Shown: positions 1 through 12,133 of the stretch, in pieces | Position numbering within the stretch: the first letter of the stretch is position 1 | Layout: the number at the start of each line of letters is the position of its first letter | Origin: Anomalospiza imberbis | Lineage: Eukaryota > Chordata > Aves > Passeriformes > Viduidae | DNA: 64,000 nucleotides | Assembly: GCF_031753505.1 (NCBI RefSeq) | Contig: NC_089682.1 | Coordinates: 61,204,561 to 61,268,560, forward strand | Direction of reading: 5' to 3' | Notes under the pieces: model-generated | What the model was told of the DNA's origin: nothing | Seen by the model: only the letters and a program-made list of their open reading frames with translations | Database searches by the model: none | Translations under genes and position numbers: made by a program

Positions 1-2850
1 GGCTTACACAGACCCACTATTCATAAATGGCTAGATTAGGTACCACAATAAAGGTAACCAGGATGTTGTGTGGATGAAAGCTAGGAATGGAACAGCAGAG
101 CTAGTTTACAGGAGAGGTGCTTGTTTAGCAGAAAATCTCATACCACAAGAATGGGGTAGGCTAAATAAAAGAAAAAGCATTCAATTTTGCATCATTGTTT
201 CCTAATGTATTGAAGTTGGTTCTATTTCCCTACCTACTTAAATCATCTTCATTTACTGCCTGGTGTATTGGAGAGAGTCCTTTGCTTTCAGCCCCTCTGT
301 ACCGATCCTTTTCTTTTAATTTAATCCTGTTATTAATACACAGAGTTGCTACTTCAGTTTTTAATATGTTTAAAGTCCTTCCAAGGTGACCCCTTTTGCC
401 TTTCCATCAGGGTTGCCAAACAAGGAGAACTTGTAACACACAGTTCTCAGCAAAGAGCCAAAGCAAGGCAGCCTCCTCTCCCTCATGCAGCTCCTGGTAG
501 CATTCTGACTTCTCAAATGTGTGTTACTCTGAAGCAGATTTACAGGTAGAAATAGAAATTGAATTAGATAATAGATGTGTAGTGTTTAACTCCAGGGTTT
601 GTAAATCTCACTCAGGTGCTAGCTCCTTCCTTTCACAGAGTTCCCTCTCTCTCCTCCTTCAAGACCTCCGTACCACTTGCACATCAAATCAATGAACTGT
701 GAAGCCAGTTAGGTATTTAGCATGAATTCATCAAGGAGAAAAGAGAAGACAAATCTTCTGGCTTCATCTCTCCCAGCAAAGGCCCTGTGTTACACATCAT
801 GGTCACAGTCATGAAATGCACGCCCACTGTTTCAGCTCCCCACATGAAGAGCAGGACTGGAACCACACCCTGGTTACACAGTAAATTTTCAATGGTTTCA
901 TTTGGATAGCCATTCATTTCCATCTCTGGTAGTAGGGCCCAAAAGTTTCTATCAGATTTTCCAACTACAAATCCACTGCACTCTGTTTTATAAATACTAC
1001 AATAAGTCTATTGTTACCTGGGGTCCAGCACTGAGGAGCTCTGCAAAAGTGACAGTGCAAAATAAGTTTCAAATGTGTCACTTAAACAGAGCGATAATGT
1101 CCTGCTGGACTTTATTTAATATATTCCAGGTATTAATTAAAGAGCTAATAATCCTGTGGAAGGTAAAAACATATGTATTTCCTGACATTACTTGAATTAG
1201 AATTGCTAAAGACAGTTATCACTAAGGATTTATCTATACTGCTTACATATTTAATTTATAAGATGGAAGGGGAAAAAACTAATTTACAAAAATATCCTGT
1301 TCAAAATATAACCTGTATTTATAAAATATCGTTTCTCATTAAGCATTGGGTATCCATTTCTCCTTGAATTTAATTAAGTATACTTGATTAGAGAGTGAAC
1401 AGCAGTAATTGACAAGACTCATTAAATTCCCCTTAAAACGTACAGCTATGGGCTTCAGTGGGAGTTAAATCAAACCCTAAATTAAGAGCCAGATTGCTTA
1501 AAGATTAAAACAACTTGTTTCAAAGCCTGGGGACAGTTTGTTCAATTTTATACGGTATTGGTATTCTTCTTTTATTAAGTGCACAAACAGGTGGGATGAG
1601 ATTCCTCTCACCTAACTTTAGATGTATACAGTTTACAATTTGGAGCTAGTCATGCCAGACTCCCTTTATACTCAATGGAGAGAAACAGCCTCTCTTAAGG
1701 CATGATTCATCTGACCTATTTCAATGTCTACTTTAGAATGAGATAAATTGTGTACTATAACCATTTAGTGTTCTTCATTGAAAATAAAAGTAATTAGGCT
1801 AATTCATTTAAAGGGAGCTGTCTGCAGCACTAGTGTTTATATTTAGTAAAATGATTACTTTCTTTGGCAGATGAAGGTATTTAGACTCATCATGAATGTG
1901 TGTAGATGAGGATGTTAGGCAGTGGTACTGAAGCACAAATGTATATTTTACCTGATCTTTCAGGTGGAACTTGATTGCTATACACAAAGCAAAGGTAAAA
2001 TATTTTTTACTCAATAATGCTCTTTATTATTCTGATCTGCTATATTTGTAGCTGACCAACATCAAAAGTAACCAACATTTAAAAGAAGGATGTGAATGGA
2101 CTACTCCTTCCCCACCACTATTAGGGGTATTTATGCAAACACAGTAAAGGAAGGATTTTGACTTATTCTTGTGATTCTCTTGCAATATAAGCACTCTTGG
2201 AGTTAAGTGCTAAAAATAACACAGAATTATCTGTGATATTATTAAGTTCAAGATAATCTGCTGCTTTGCTGGAATGAAAGGCATTTTCATACCACAATTT
2301 ATATTAATTTCCCCTGGCATATTCACAGAGGCCTTCTGATTTAGCTGTATCATAGTTGCTGTACCTTGTTCTCTGAGACAGAGCATGTAAATAAAGACAG
2401 AGTTTTCTCTGGGGCATTAATAATTGTACTTGTTTCAGGGTTTAAACAGAATATGATATGGCTTTAGCTCAAAAACAATTTTACTAAAGAGATCATTAAG
2501 ATTTTTTCTTATGCAACTTTATTATATATTTTGAGACTTTTAAATTGTGTTTCATTTATTTTAATTTTCTTAATTAAATTAAAATTGAAGTAATATTTTT
2601 TGTAAAATTTATTACCTTTCTTCTCTACCCAGCACTGGCAATCATTAAATTCTAAGGACACTAGTCACGGTTGCTGGTGGTGACTCTCTCTGATAATCTG
2701 ATTATTAGTGCCAGTAAAAGATGACCTGATGAAACAAACTTCCTCACGCTGGATTACATCTACATCTTGCAGTCAGTACACAGAAGCATTTTCTGTCCCT
2801 GATAAGTTTTGTTGAGTTAAAGTGACATAGATGCTATAAACCACTTGCAA
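1..2850. other. Intergenic DNA upstream of EXPH5
   Basis: AT-rich sequence with only short chance reading frames. I see no exon, RNA gene or recognisable repeat apart from an old motif around 1445-1500 discussed in the findings. In mammals DDX10 lies divergently upstream of EXPH5, but no DDX10 helicase motif appears here or elsewhere in the window, so that gene, if conserved, lies beyond the left edge. Confidence 0.6.
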
Positions 2851-3000
2851 TCACAGAAGCATAAAGTAATCTAGATGGACTCTGGGACCTTGTCAGGTTG
2901 AACCCCCTCTCAGAGCAAGACTAAGTCTGATGTTAGATGCTCAGTGCCTTCCCCGGTTTTACACATCTACAACTTTCCTAGGCAACCTGGATCAGCTGTG
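2851..3000 (-). repeat. CR1 LINE 3'-end fragment, antisense
   Basis: Resembles the reverse complement of an avian CR1 3' end: a degenerate 'tcacagaa' start, then text like 'aggttgaaccccctc' and 'ctaggcaacctgg'. It is considerably diverged and 5'-truncated, and abuts a second CR1 fragment in the opposite orientation. Confidence 0.65.
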
Positions 3001-3145
3001 ATTCCATCATTGGAAGTGTTCAAGGCAGGCAGGTTAAGGTTTTGAGCAACTTGAGTTAGTGAATAATAATGTCCTTGCCCATGTCTGGGGGAGATGGACC
3101 AGATGATCTTTAAAAGTCCCTTTCAACCGAAAGAAATCTAGGATT
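3001..3145 (+). repeat. CR1 LINE 3'-end fragment, sense
   Basis: Reads in CR1 sense: 'ggaagtgttcaaggcaggc', then 'ccttgcccatgtctggggg', 'accagatgatctttaaaag' and 'tccctttcaaccgaaag', close to the standard CR1 tail. A T-rich run follows directly. Confidence 0.75.
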
Positions 3146-3224
3146 TTTTTTTTTTTTTAATAATGGTGAATTAGAACTTTTTCAGGGAATTTATGTCCAT
3201 TATTACTTGTCCTTTTGTGTTGGA

Positions 3225-4185
3225 CCTCCAAGGAGATATGTAACCATCCACTAAAAAGTTGTACACAAGTAAATTTTCCTAACCTTTTCTTCAGACTGAA
3301 CAAACCCATTTACCTCACCTCTACTCACGCGTCACAGACTACAGCCCTCTGGTCAGTCTTATGCACCTCTACTGGACTTGTCCCCATATGCTAATATTTC
3401 TTATATTTGGGAGTCCAAAACTGGACACAACATTCCAGATGCAGCCTCTTGAGTTCACAAAAAAGTCACTTTCCCTGGCCTGCTGACTGCACTCTTAATA
3501 AAGCAGCCCAGCATACAGTTAGGCTTTGTTGCTGCAAGGGTACATTTCTGGCTCATGTTTGGGTTGTTCACCATGACCCCAAGGTCCTTTCCCAAAAGAC
3601 TCTGTTCTAGCCTGTCAAATTGTATAGTGGCATTGTATCATAGAGGTTTAGATGAGGCTTTACTTGCCTTTTTTTACTGGCTTTTTTGTTTGGTTGGTTG
3701 GTTTTTTTAATTTGCCTTTTTAAACTTCAAGAAGTTTCTGTCAGGCTATTTCTCCAGCCTGTTGAGATCCCCCTGAATAACTGCCCTGCCCTCCAGCATG
3801 CCATCTTTTCCCCACCATTTAATGTAACCTGCTAATAAGGATGCATTCCATTTCATCATTCAGGTCATTAGTGAAGAAGTTAAATACCACCAGGGTCACA
3901 ATCGAAAGCAGAAGAATAGCACCCTTAACTGGCTACCAGTTAGACTTTCAGCTACTAACCAGAACTCTTCAAGCCTGATGGTCCAGTTATTTGTTTCATC
4001 AACCTCGTAGACAATCCATCCTGTCCGAATCTCTCAAACATGGTTAAAAAGTACAACCAAACATGATCTTGATAGTCTTGCTAAAGTCAAAATAGCCAGT
4101 ATCAATTGCTTGCCTTTCATCCTCAAAGCAGTCGTCATTGAGGGCAGCCAGGTATCTGTGGTAAAGCCATGCTGGCTGCTCTAAA
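3225..4185 (-). repeat. Old CR1 LINE fragment reaching into the reverse-transcriptase ORF, antisense
   Basis: About 1 kb matching, in reverse complement, the CR1 region from the 3' UTR into the end of ORF2. Landmarks are 'actggacttgtccccat' (about 3373), 'caaaactggacacaacattc' (about 3416), 'caaggtcctttcc' (about 3580), 'cattcaggtcattagtgaag' (about 3859) and 'gtaaagccatgctggctgct' near 4160. Frameshifts and stops throughout make it a dead copy. Divergence suggests it is older than the LTR just downstream. Confidence 0.8.
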
Positions 4186-4278
4186 ATTGCATTAGGGTTT
4201 GGGGTTTTTTTTGTGAAAAAACAAATATATCACCCTTCACAACTATAACAGTTCCAGGGACTATAGATGGTGTGATGC

Positions 4279-4810
4279 TGTCCTGCTTTAACTCCATCCA
4301 GCAAGTAAGTTGACTCCCAGAGGCACAAAATGAGAAGAGTAAAAGTGAGAAAACTTGTGGGTTGAGATAGAAACAGTTTAATGGAACAGAAGAGGAAGTA
4401 AATAATAATAATGTTAATTACCATAATAATAGGAATTAGAATATACAAAACAAGTGATACACAATGCAGCTGCTCACCACTTACCAAGTGATGCCTAGCC
4501 ATTTACCAAGAGCAGCCTCTGGCCAGTTTTTGCCCTAATTTATATACAACATGATTTTATATGATACTGAATGTCCGTTTGGTCTTCAGGGTCTGGAACG
4601 AGCTGCCTTGGATCTGTCTCCTCCCAGCTTCTTTTCCCCCTCCAGCCTTCTTGCTGGTAGGGCATGAGAAGCTGAAAAGTCCTTTACTTAATAGAAACAT
4701 TACTTAGAAACCTAAATACATCAATGTGTTATCATACTAAATCCAAAGCACAACAAGATACCAGCTACAAAGAAGAAAATTGTCTATCTATCCCAGCCAA
4801 AACCAGGCCA
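4279..4810 (-). mobile_element. Solo LTR of an avian ERVK-type (ERV2) endogenous retrovirus
   Basis: The + strand begins TGTCCTGC and ends ACCAGGCCA, giving TG...CA termini. The motifs 'gggttgagatagaaacag' and 'tttaatgg' (an ATTAAA-type poly(A) signal on the - strand) and 'atatacaaaacaagtgat' are typical of this widespread bird LTR class, which sets the transcriptional orientation as minus. A 5-bp direct repeat 'gatgc' abuts both ends (4274-4278 and 4811-4815), which supports a genuine insertion. No internal viral sequence is attached. Confidence 0.8.
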
Positions 4811-7800
4811 GATGCAGCAGTCAGATTTGGGCTAATTTTTATGTAACAGCACATGCAGAGGGAAGCACAGGGACATTTGTGTATGTCTTCACTGTCATAT
4901 GAGATTTCACTTGAATTTGCATGCCTTGCCTATGTTTCTCATGTACTGGTTCACATACACCTGAATCTGGCATGAGCATGAAAACTGGCTTGATAAGAAA
5001 TTAAGGTACAACTAGAGAAATTTTGAGTTTGAATTTAATTCCTGAAAGCAGTTTGGATGCAAAAAGGCATAGGTTGTTTGGATTTGTCTATTCCCAATCC
5101 TATAAAGTTGTCTCATCATACAGAGCAGCCTCATCTATCCATCTCTATGCCCTCATATCTTGACACCCCTCTGCTTCAACTCTGACACCCCTCTTTCAGC
5201 TGCTGCTGGTAAATGCAAAATTTTTAAGACTCTGATGATGAAGAACAGTTTGGTATCAAGAGGAGATCTCTTGGCTCCTAAGGTTACAACTTCTAGTAGT
5301 AACTATCCAAAAACTATTTGAGGACAGCCACGCCAACAAAATCTCATGTCAGCTGGTCATGATCACATTAGCAGAACAGCTAGGCATAAAAGAAGAGGGA
5401 TCCTCAGGAACTTCTTATCTAAGACAAGGAGCCCTCCACAGCCACATGCAACACATACTCCTAATTACAGGCATGGATCTAGAATCCAGAATGATGGCCC
5501 CTTGTTCTTACACTTGAAGGAACACCAAAGTTAATTCCTTTCCACAATTTCTATAACACATAGAAATATAGAATATACAGAACTACATATTCTAATTCCC
5601 TCATTTATATGGAATAGATATATAAATTTATAATCAGAATATATATGCAAAAATCTAAGTTCATATGGTATAGGAATATGTAATATAACCTATGTTCCAT
5701 ACAGAATTCCATATTTATATATGAGCTGTAAGAAAACAATGGGATTTTTTCCTTTTCTAATAAATTCCAGTATTTGAGTTCCTTTTCTGATGTTTTCACA
5801 TGTTATGCATATCATAAAGATGTTGAATCCAAATGGTAATGGCCAGCTCAGAGTCCATTGCTTACTTGTGAAAGCTGCTTTTATGTGAAGCCAGGATTTT
5901 TTCCAGGAGATTTCCTCGTTATTCTGTCTTACAGAAGCCTCTTACGGTCCCTCACAGTATGCCTTTGTCTGTATTACCCTGAATTTCTTCATATCACAAA
6001 CTTTCCCACCACACCAGCAAACTTGCTCACCTCACTGCTCATTTCTTTTCCAGGTCACCTAAGAGTGACCAAGTGTACAGAGCTTTGGGAAAATCAGTGG
6101 TTACTAGTGCTTGTGACCAGTTGTTACCACTGACCTTCCACTGTAATAAGTAACCTGTCCTCTTACCCTCTATTTCCCAAGTTGTAACCTGTTATTGACC
6201 CATAAAATGACTTTTTACTTAATGTCTTAACTACTAAGTTTCCTTGGAAGCTGATGATGATGATACTATGTAATATCTTCAAAAGTACAAGCAGATTACA
6301 TCAACTTGGCTTTGTCCAAATATTTTCTGCCATCCTTCAAAAAGAGCACTGTCAAGTAGGAGTTTTGTTTTTAGAAGTCATACTGAGTCTTCCATAGTGC
6401 TTCTTTTATATAGCATTCACTGATCAGCCTTACAGACTCTCTGATGAGCTTCTTGATGTGCTGAAGAAGGATTTAGTCCTCATTTAGAGATCTTCAGCAA
6501 GTTGTTCCTCCCAGCTATTTTTTTCCCTTTTTTTCCCCTTTTTTAAAATATGTTATCAGGCAGGATTTATGAATTTTTCTATTTTCCTCATTTGGATATG
6601 ACTACAGTGTTTTAAAGGTTGCCTTCTTGCTTCTGATGACATCTCTTCCTTATTGTTTAGTCATGCCTGGTTCTTTGTAGCTTTAGTCAAGCCTGTCTTA
6701 ATAGGTTGCATGCACTGGCATATGACCTAAATATATTAAATGTATAATTCTGCTGTATCCCAGGTATTGGCCTCTGGTGATTATGTTTATGCACATATTA
6801 ATTAAGATGGAAGAGAAGGTTGCCTAGTTTCTGCCAAGAGAGCAGATGTTATATGCAGTACTAGCCAACCTATGGCTCTGACAGTCAAGACATCAGACCT
6901 CTAATAAAGCAGAAACCCTGCATAATTTCAACCAAACATGTTCACCGTCCCATTCCAAGCAGTGGTTTTATACTCCAGACTGTAAAGGTAACAGTCTGCT
7001 TCAAATGCCTCTTTGGGCTGCAGCCCTCTGCAGCAACACCCTACAAGCCCAATCTGTCTCGCCCTGATAGAGATCCTACTCAGGATATTCTCTTTTCTCC
7101 AGTCCAGAGAAAGTGCAGTCCCAGCGAGTATTACAAACAAAATTAGTGATTAACTGAATCCTAAAAATAAGTGAGGAAGAAGGACAGTCAGTCATAAGGA
7201 CACAGGAAAACAAAGGGGTGTCATGGATTAATTTTCCAAAGCAGCAGCAAATACACAGAGGGTAGTGTCATGAAGTGCCAGGGTCAGACTGCAGCCACCA
7301 TTTCAGAGAGCTCTCTCAGGACCACCTTTCTTTGCTGCTATGCAATGCTAATATGCTTTTGGGACATTGCTCTTACCTTTCTTCTGGTAGGCAAAAACCA
7401 GATCTTATTTTGCTATGATGTCCTTATGTCCTTCTAAGGGATCAACAAGTCTATTTCAGCAGAAACAACCCTGCACAGGAAACCAATTGAGGAGTCCATA
7501 TTGACAATGTATGGGGCGGGAAGGCCTTGGAGCAAGAGGCAGCAGCAGCAAGCAGTACTTGTAAGGTGAAGAAATGTGCTGTGTGGGCAGAGCAGAGTCT
7601 AAAAGTGGGGGAAGGGAGCAGCCCACACTCCAGGGTTGGGGAGGAAAAAAGAAGCAGGTGAATGACAGACTCAGCAAGAGGAAGTGCTCGAGGAGATTGT
7701 GAAAAGGAGCAGTCTGCAGCCACACAGGCTGCAAGATGTGATTTGGGATCACAGTGTACCTTGAAAACTGGCTGTCCCTGTGGGAGCAGATCTGCTGCCC

Positions 7801-9697
7801 GTGGCATTTACCGGGTGGTCAGTGATGGTCTTTGCCCCGCAGCCTGCTCAGCCTGGTCTTGGCTCCCTCCTTGCCTCACAAGAGGCCGTGTAGCACACAA
7901 ACAGCTACAAAAACACAAAAAGCATTTGGATGTTGATGTCCAGGCAATCTTCAAAGTGCACCGCTTCACAGCTGAAATGCCTAAATGAAAGGCCAAAGCT
8001 CTTTTGAAGGGGGTGTTGAGGGCCCAGTGAAAGATCCTGAAGGACACCCACTGCTCAGTGGAGATGCTGACCTGTGGCAATGGGAACCATACACTGCAGG
8101 CCTCCATGTCCCCTGAAACTCATGTGGATCTCCAGATGTTAACACACATCAGTAAACAATGACTATTAGAATAAATGGAGGTGTAAACAATGGGCTTGTT
8201 ATACAGAGGAGAGGCGCTGCTTTTATCCTGACGAGTAGTATGATCCAAGTATTTTTCACCTAGCCTAGTGTTAGAAATATTTATTTCAAAAACAATAAGC
8301 AGATTTAGTACATTTTAAATGAAAGATGCTTCATCTTTATTCTTTGCCTTGTCATGAAGCCATTCTCACTTAACACAGGGAGTTAATTAAACCAGCCTTC
8401 ACTAATCTGGCTGACAATTTAGACAGTAATTAATGCAACAGGAACAGACCAGACCTTACAGTTCTTTCAAGCCTCAAGGCTGATAAAAGCCTCAAGGCCA
8501 ATTGCTACAAGAATTAACCAACCCTTCTGCACGTTCCTCTCAATTCCCTAGGTACAGACCAACTTTTAGAATCAATCCTTCTGGCTTTCCACCCTACACT
8601 TTTAATTCTTCCACTGAGAATAAGTGGAGTTAGCAACACCCATTAGTACAGCAGTATTTGTGAAAAACAATTTTTGAAGAATTTGCCCTATAATTAAAGT
8701 ATGTGTGTCAGCATCCTCTTTAGTGGCATTGGCAATTAACATTACTAATGACGTCTCATGTCTGCAGCCTCTCATATACTACTTTGGCCCTCTGTTTCAG
8801 GTTTTTAAACCAGAAAACACTACTTATTCACAAAAAACACTTCTGTATCTTCCTGGAGCAGCTGTTATCTAAAAACCATGAAAAAAAAATTTAAAACATG
8901 TATCTTATCTTTGGTTTATCGACCAGAAATTAAAGCACATAAGGTGCTAGGAACTCTAAATACTGGAATACAGACAGAGTTTTCTTGTCATCATGACCCC
9001 TGTATGGAAAAGACATAAATTGTAAGAGAGTTGGAGTAATGAAAAGACATTTGGAAAAGTGGTTATTTTTCACAAAAGAAATTTCTGGTAAAAGACACCA
9101 TAGATAGGAGCTGTTTCTAGTCCTGATCCAACACACATTTTGAAATGGTTATGTGATGTACCAAAGATGCTGTGTAAAATTAAGGTCTTATTATTATACA
9201 AATGGCTATGCCCAAATCTCTAAATATCCTGGATAAAAGCCGTTGAAATAATTATAATTTTGAAGTCTTGCAGCATCCCTGTAAAGCCATTAGTGTATGT
9301 ACTTGTCACTCTTCTAAACAATTCCATTGCTTTGTACACAACAAAAAAATGTTTCTTATTACCTGAAAGACTATACAATGCTTATACATTAAATTAACAT
9401 CTTGTCCCTGTTTCCCTCTGCACTAAAAATATGCCAACAAGTATTTTAATGATGGCAAGAAAAAGGCACCAATTAATCCAATTTGTAGAAATTAAGAAAA
9501 AGAATGACAGAAACTTAGAAATACAAGTCCATTCTTGACTTACATGCAGGATAGATACAATTATAGATAGTCACCAAATCTGTGGGGAAATGCCACCCAT
9601 TATTTGTAAGAACTGTAATACATAACTTCCTTTGTAAAACAGTAAGAAAATGCACAGCCTTCCTATTTATTCTGTATGTATGTATTTATTTTTCACC
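4811..9697. other. Intergenic DNA, no gene seen
   Basis: AT-rich DNA. A very AT-rich patch at 5560-5720 carries several 'atatgga'-like words. The block 7440-8110 is less AT-rich and holds overlapping open frames on both strands (the longest 118 codons), but none resembles a known protein or has flanking splice sites that would join to a neighbour. Confidence 0.5.
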
Positions 9698-9775
9698 ATA
9701 GAATCACAGAATGGTTTGGTTTGGAAGGGACTTTTAAAGGTCATCTAGTCCAATCTCCTGCAATGAGCAGGGAGA
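9698..9775 (-). repeat. CR1 3'-end fragment, antisense
   Basis: 'atagaatcacagaatggttt' followed by 'ttggaagggacttttaaagg' and 'tcatctagtccaatctcctg' is the reverse complement of a CR1 tail and is well preserved. It stops at 'gcagggagaat', so only the last ~75 bases are present. Confidence 0.88.
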
Positions 9776-10630
9776 ATTTGTAAGTTTGCACAAGTTAAAA
9801 TACCACAACTCACCAATAAGATGCAACATTGTTTTTAAGACAAGTGTGGGCACTGATGAGCTTCATTGCAATGGATGTACAGAAAAAAAAAAAGTTACCA
9901 TGTTCTGCCCCAGCTCTGAATGATGCAGAAGCAGAAGCATGATGCATGATGCAGAAGCACAGTGAGCAACTGCTTCCCATATCCTGCAGGTGCCAGTCAG
10001 AAAAGGAGAGCGATGTCTAATTCACTGCCTGGGAGAGACCCAGGGAGAACTCCATACACTCAGCTTCTGCTGGTGAAACAGTCTCTCTGGTATGCTCAGT
10101 GCAAGAGAATGGGAAGGACAGGACATTTACTCTTAGATGGAAGTTCTCTGACTGCACCAGGGACAGCTGTGGCTCTTGCAACTTTAGAAACACCTTAGAA
10201 ATGCTTGGACTTTACCCGGAAGCATCTCCCATACACTATTAAAAATTCGCTGTCTTTTCTCTGTTGGAGACACACCCTCTCCCCATCATAATTCTTCATA
10301 GTTTGCTTTTTTACATTTTTCATCAACTGACTCACATCCTTGCTTTTGTTTGGTTACCAGGAATCAGGTGAGTTTCTCTTTGGTCAGACAAATGATGCCA
10401 GAAGCTGTCAAAACAAGGAACCTCCTGCAACCTATTATTCCCGCTGTGCTCTAAGGCCCTTATTTCCACTTGCACCACTCAGCTCCCTAGTGGGGAAACA
10501 TTCTCCCGCAGCCCCACGTCAGCCTGCTGCAGGGTGGGACAGTGGCTGTGTGCATCAGAGCCCAGCTCCTGCTGCACACTGCACTCTTCCACTGACTTGC
10601 TCTGCCATAATAAAAATTGTGTTTTCTTTC
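9776..10630. other. Intergenic DNA, no gene seen
   Basis: Unique-looking DNA. A small cluster of 'gatgcagaagca' units lies at 9921-9960. Two frames of 78 and 129 codons (9962-10198 and 10340-10729) have no recognisable similarity, and the second runs into the CR1 copy. Confidence 0.5.
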
Positions 10631-11060
10631 ATAGAATCAGAGAATATTAGGGGTTTGGAAGGGGCCTTAAAGATTGTCCAGTCTCAACACCACCCCACCC
10701 CAGCCATGGGCAGGACCACCTCCCACTAGACAAAGTTGCTCAAGGCCTTGTCTAGCCTGGCCTTGAACACTGCCAGAACTGGGGCATCCACGACCACCCT
10801 GAGCAACCTGTTCCAGTGTCTCACCACTCTCTCAGTAAAAAAAATTTCTCCCTAATATCTAACATAAATTTCACCTCTTTCAGTTTGTACCCATTATTCC
10901 TTGTCCTACCACTATAGTTCCTAATGAAGAGTCTCCTCTCTCTGGCTTCCCTGTTGGCCCCCTTCATATATTGAAAGGTTGTTACAAGGCCGGCACAACA
11001 AATCTCTTCCAGGCTGAAGAGCCCCAACTTTCTCACCATAATTTTCCTTCTCCATCTGCA
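10631..11060 (-). repeat. CR1 LINE fragment, antisense
   Basis: Starts 'atagaatcagagaatattag' and continues through 'gaccacctcccactagac', 'aaggccttgtctagcctgg', 'gcaacctgttccagtgtctc', 'ttgtacccattattccttgt' and 'caggctgaagagccccaac'. This is the canonical reverse-complement order of an avian CR1 3' end, and it is better preserved than the copies at 3 kb. Confidence 0.92.
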
Positions 11061-11749
11061 GTTCAGCCCTAAATAAAGCTCTTCTCCGATGGAAAAATTT
11101 CAAAGGACATTTTACAAAGTTTTCAACTAATATAGCGAACTAGTCAGACACATACGTTGGAGAGATACAGCAATTCATGATGCTCTCACCAACACAGAGC
11201 TGAGTTGCATTAGAGCTGTTAGAATGGAGTCAGGATGAAATTACTTCCGAGATAACTCCCAGGTCAAGAACAATAATAGTTCCCTATTATTTCTTCAGGA
11301 AAACCTTAAAGGAGAGTAAATAGGAACCACTGTCCGGTTGTTCCCTCGTGGACAAGTTGCCGCTTTGCATCCACTCCGCAAGACTACGGGCATGTCCTCC
11401 TGCAGCAGCGGGACGCGGCATGCTCCGCGGAAGGGCTGCCGGGGGCCGAGTGGCGCCCGGGCGGAGCGGCGGGGCCGCACTCGGGTGCCGCGGGGAACCG
11501 GGCAGAGAGGTGGCGGGGCTTGCCGGCGGGAACGGCGCCGTCAGCTCCATGGGGAAACCGCAGCGGCCCCCTGTGCGGGCGTGTGCTCCCCGGGCAGCGC
11601 CACAGCGAACACCGCGCCGAGCACTCAGCGCATCACCCGACTCGACCGCGGGACACGAGCACGGGAGGAGCGGCCACTCAGCACCGACGCTGACTCCGGT
11701 TCCGGCTCCGGCTCAGGGCCCGACGGCAGTGCCGCCTCCCCGCTCCTCC

Positions 11750-11795
11750 CTGCCCTGCCCTGCCCTGCCCTGCCCTGCCCCGCCCCGCCCTGCCG
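11750..11795. repeat. (CCCTG)n pentanucleotide repeat
   Basis: Six near-perfect CCCTG/CTGCC units followed by CCCCG variants, inside the EXPH5 CpG island about 220 bp before the initiation codon. Confidence 0.9.
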
Positions 11796-11934
11796 GGCTG
11801 CGCTGCGATCGTTGCGGAGGGTGCTGCCCAGCCCGGGCTAGGGCGGTTCCGAGGGTTCGCCGCTCCGGCTGTCGCCGTTCAGGGACACGCGCGTCCCGCG
11901 GAGCCGGCGTGCGCGGTCCGCCCGGCGCTCGGCC

Positions 11935-12006
11935 ATGCTGGTGTGGCTGCACGCTCCGCGGGGGTCAGCGCTGTCTGCCCGCCACCGCCCGCTCGCCCGC
12001 CGATAA
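11935..12006 (+). CDS. Possible upstream ORF of the EXPH5 mRNA (23 codons)
   Basis: An ATG at 11935 opens a 23-codon frame (starting MLVWLHAPRG) that stops with TAA at 12004-12006, 8 nt before the EXPH5 initiation codon and in another frame. If transcription starts upstream of 11935, scanning ribosomes would meet this frame first and would have to leak past it or reinitiate. The ATG context 'gccATGc' has G at -3 but C at +4, so it is only moderate. The peptide resembles nothing known; any effect would more likely come from translation itself. Confidence 0.3.
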   Translation: MLVWLHAPRGSALSARHRPLARR

Positions 12007-12014
12007 GCCAAGCC

Positions 12015-12133
12015 ATGACCGCAGCGCCCCAGGGGCCAGATCTCAGTTTTCTGAACGAGGAGGAAGCCAGGGCGATTTTCCAGGTGCTGCAGAGGGACGC
12101 GGAGCTCCGGCGGGCAGAGAAGGACAGAGTCAG
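12015..12133 (+). CDS. EXPH5: EXPH5 coding exon 1
   Basis: Encodes residues 1-39 plus two bases of codon 40, beginning MTAAPQGPDLSFLNEEEA: the start of the Rab-binding domain. ATG 12015 is the first in-frame ATG and its peptide matches the family N-terminus. The donor is cag|gtaccg, within the CpG island. Confidence 0.93.

Noticed and set aside
7451..8107. Cluster of 98-118-codon ORFs on both strands
   Set aside because: Mutually overlapping, no family resemblance, no convincing splice partners, and unremarkable context.
1..11300. Search for DDX10 exons, expected upstream by synteny
   Set aside because: No DEAD-box motifs (GKT, DEAD, SAT, HRAGRTAR) were found on either strand.
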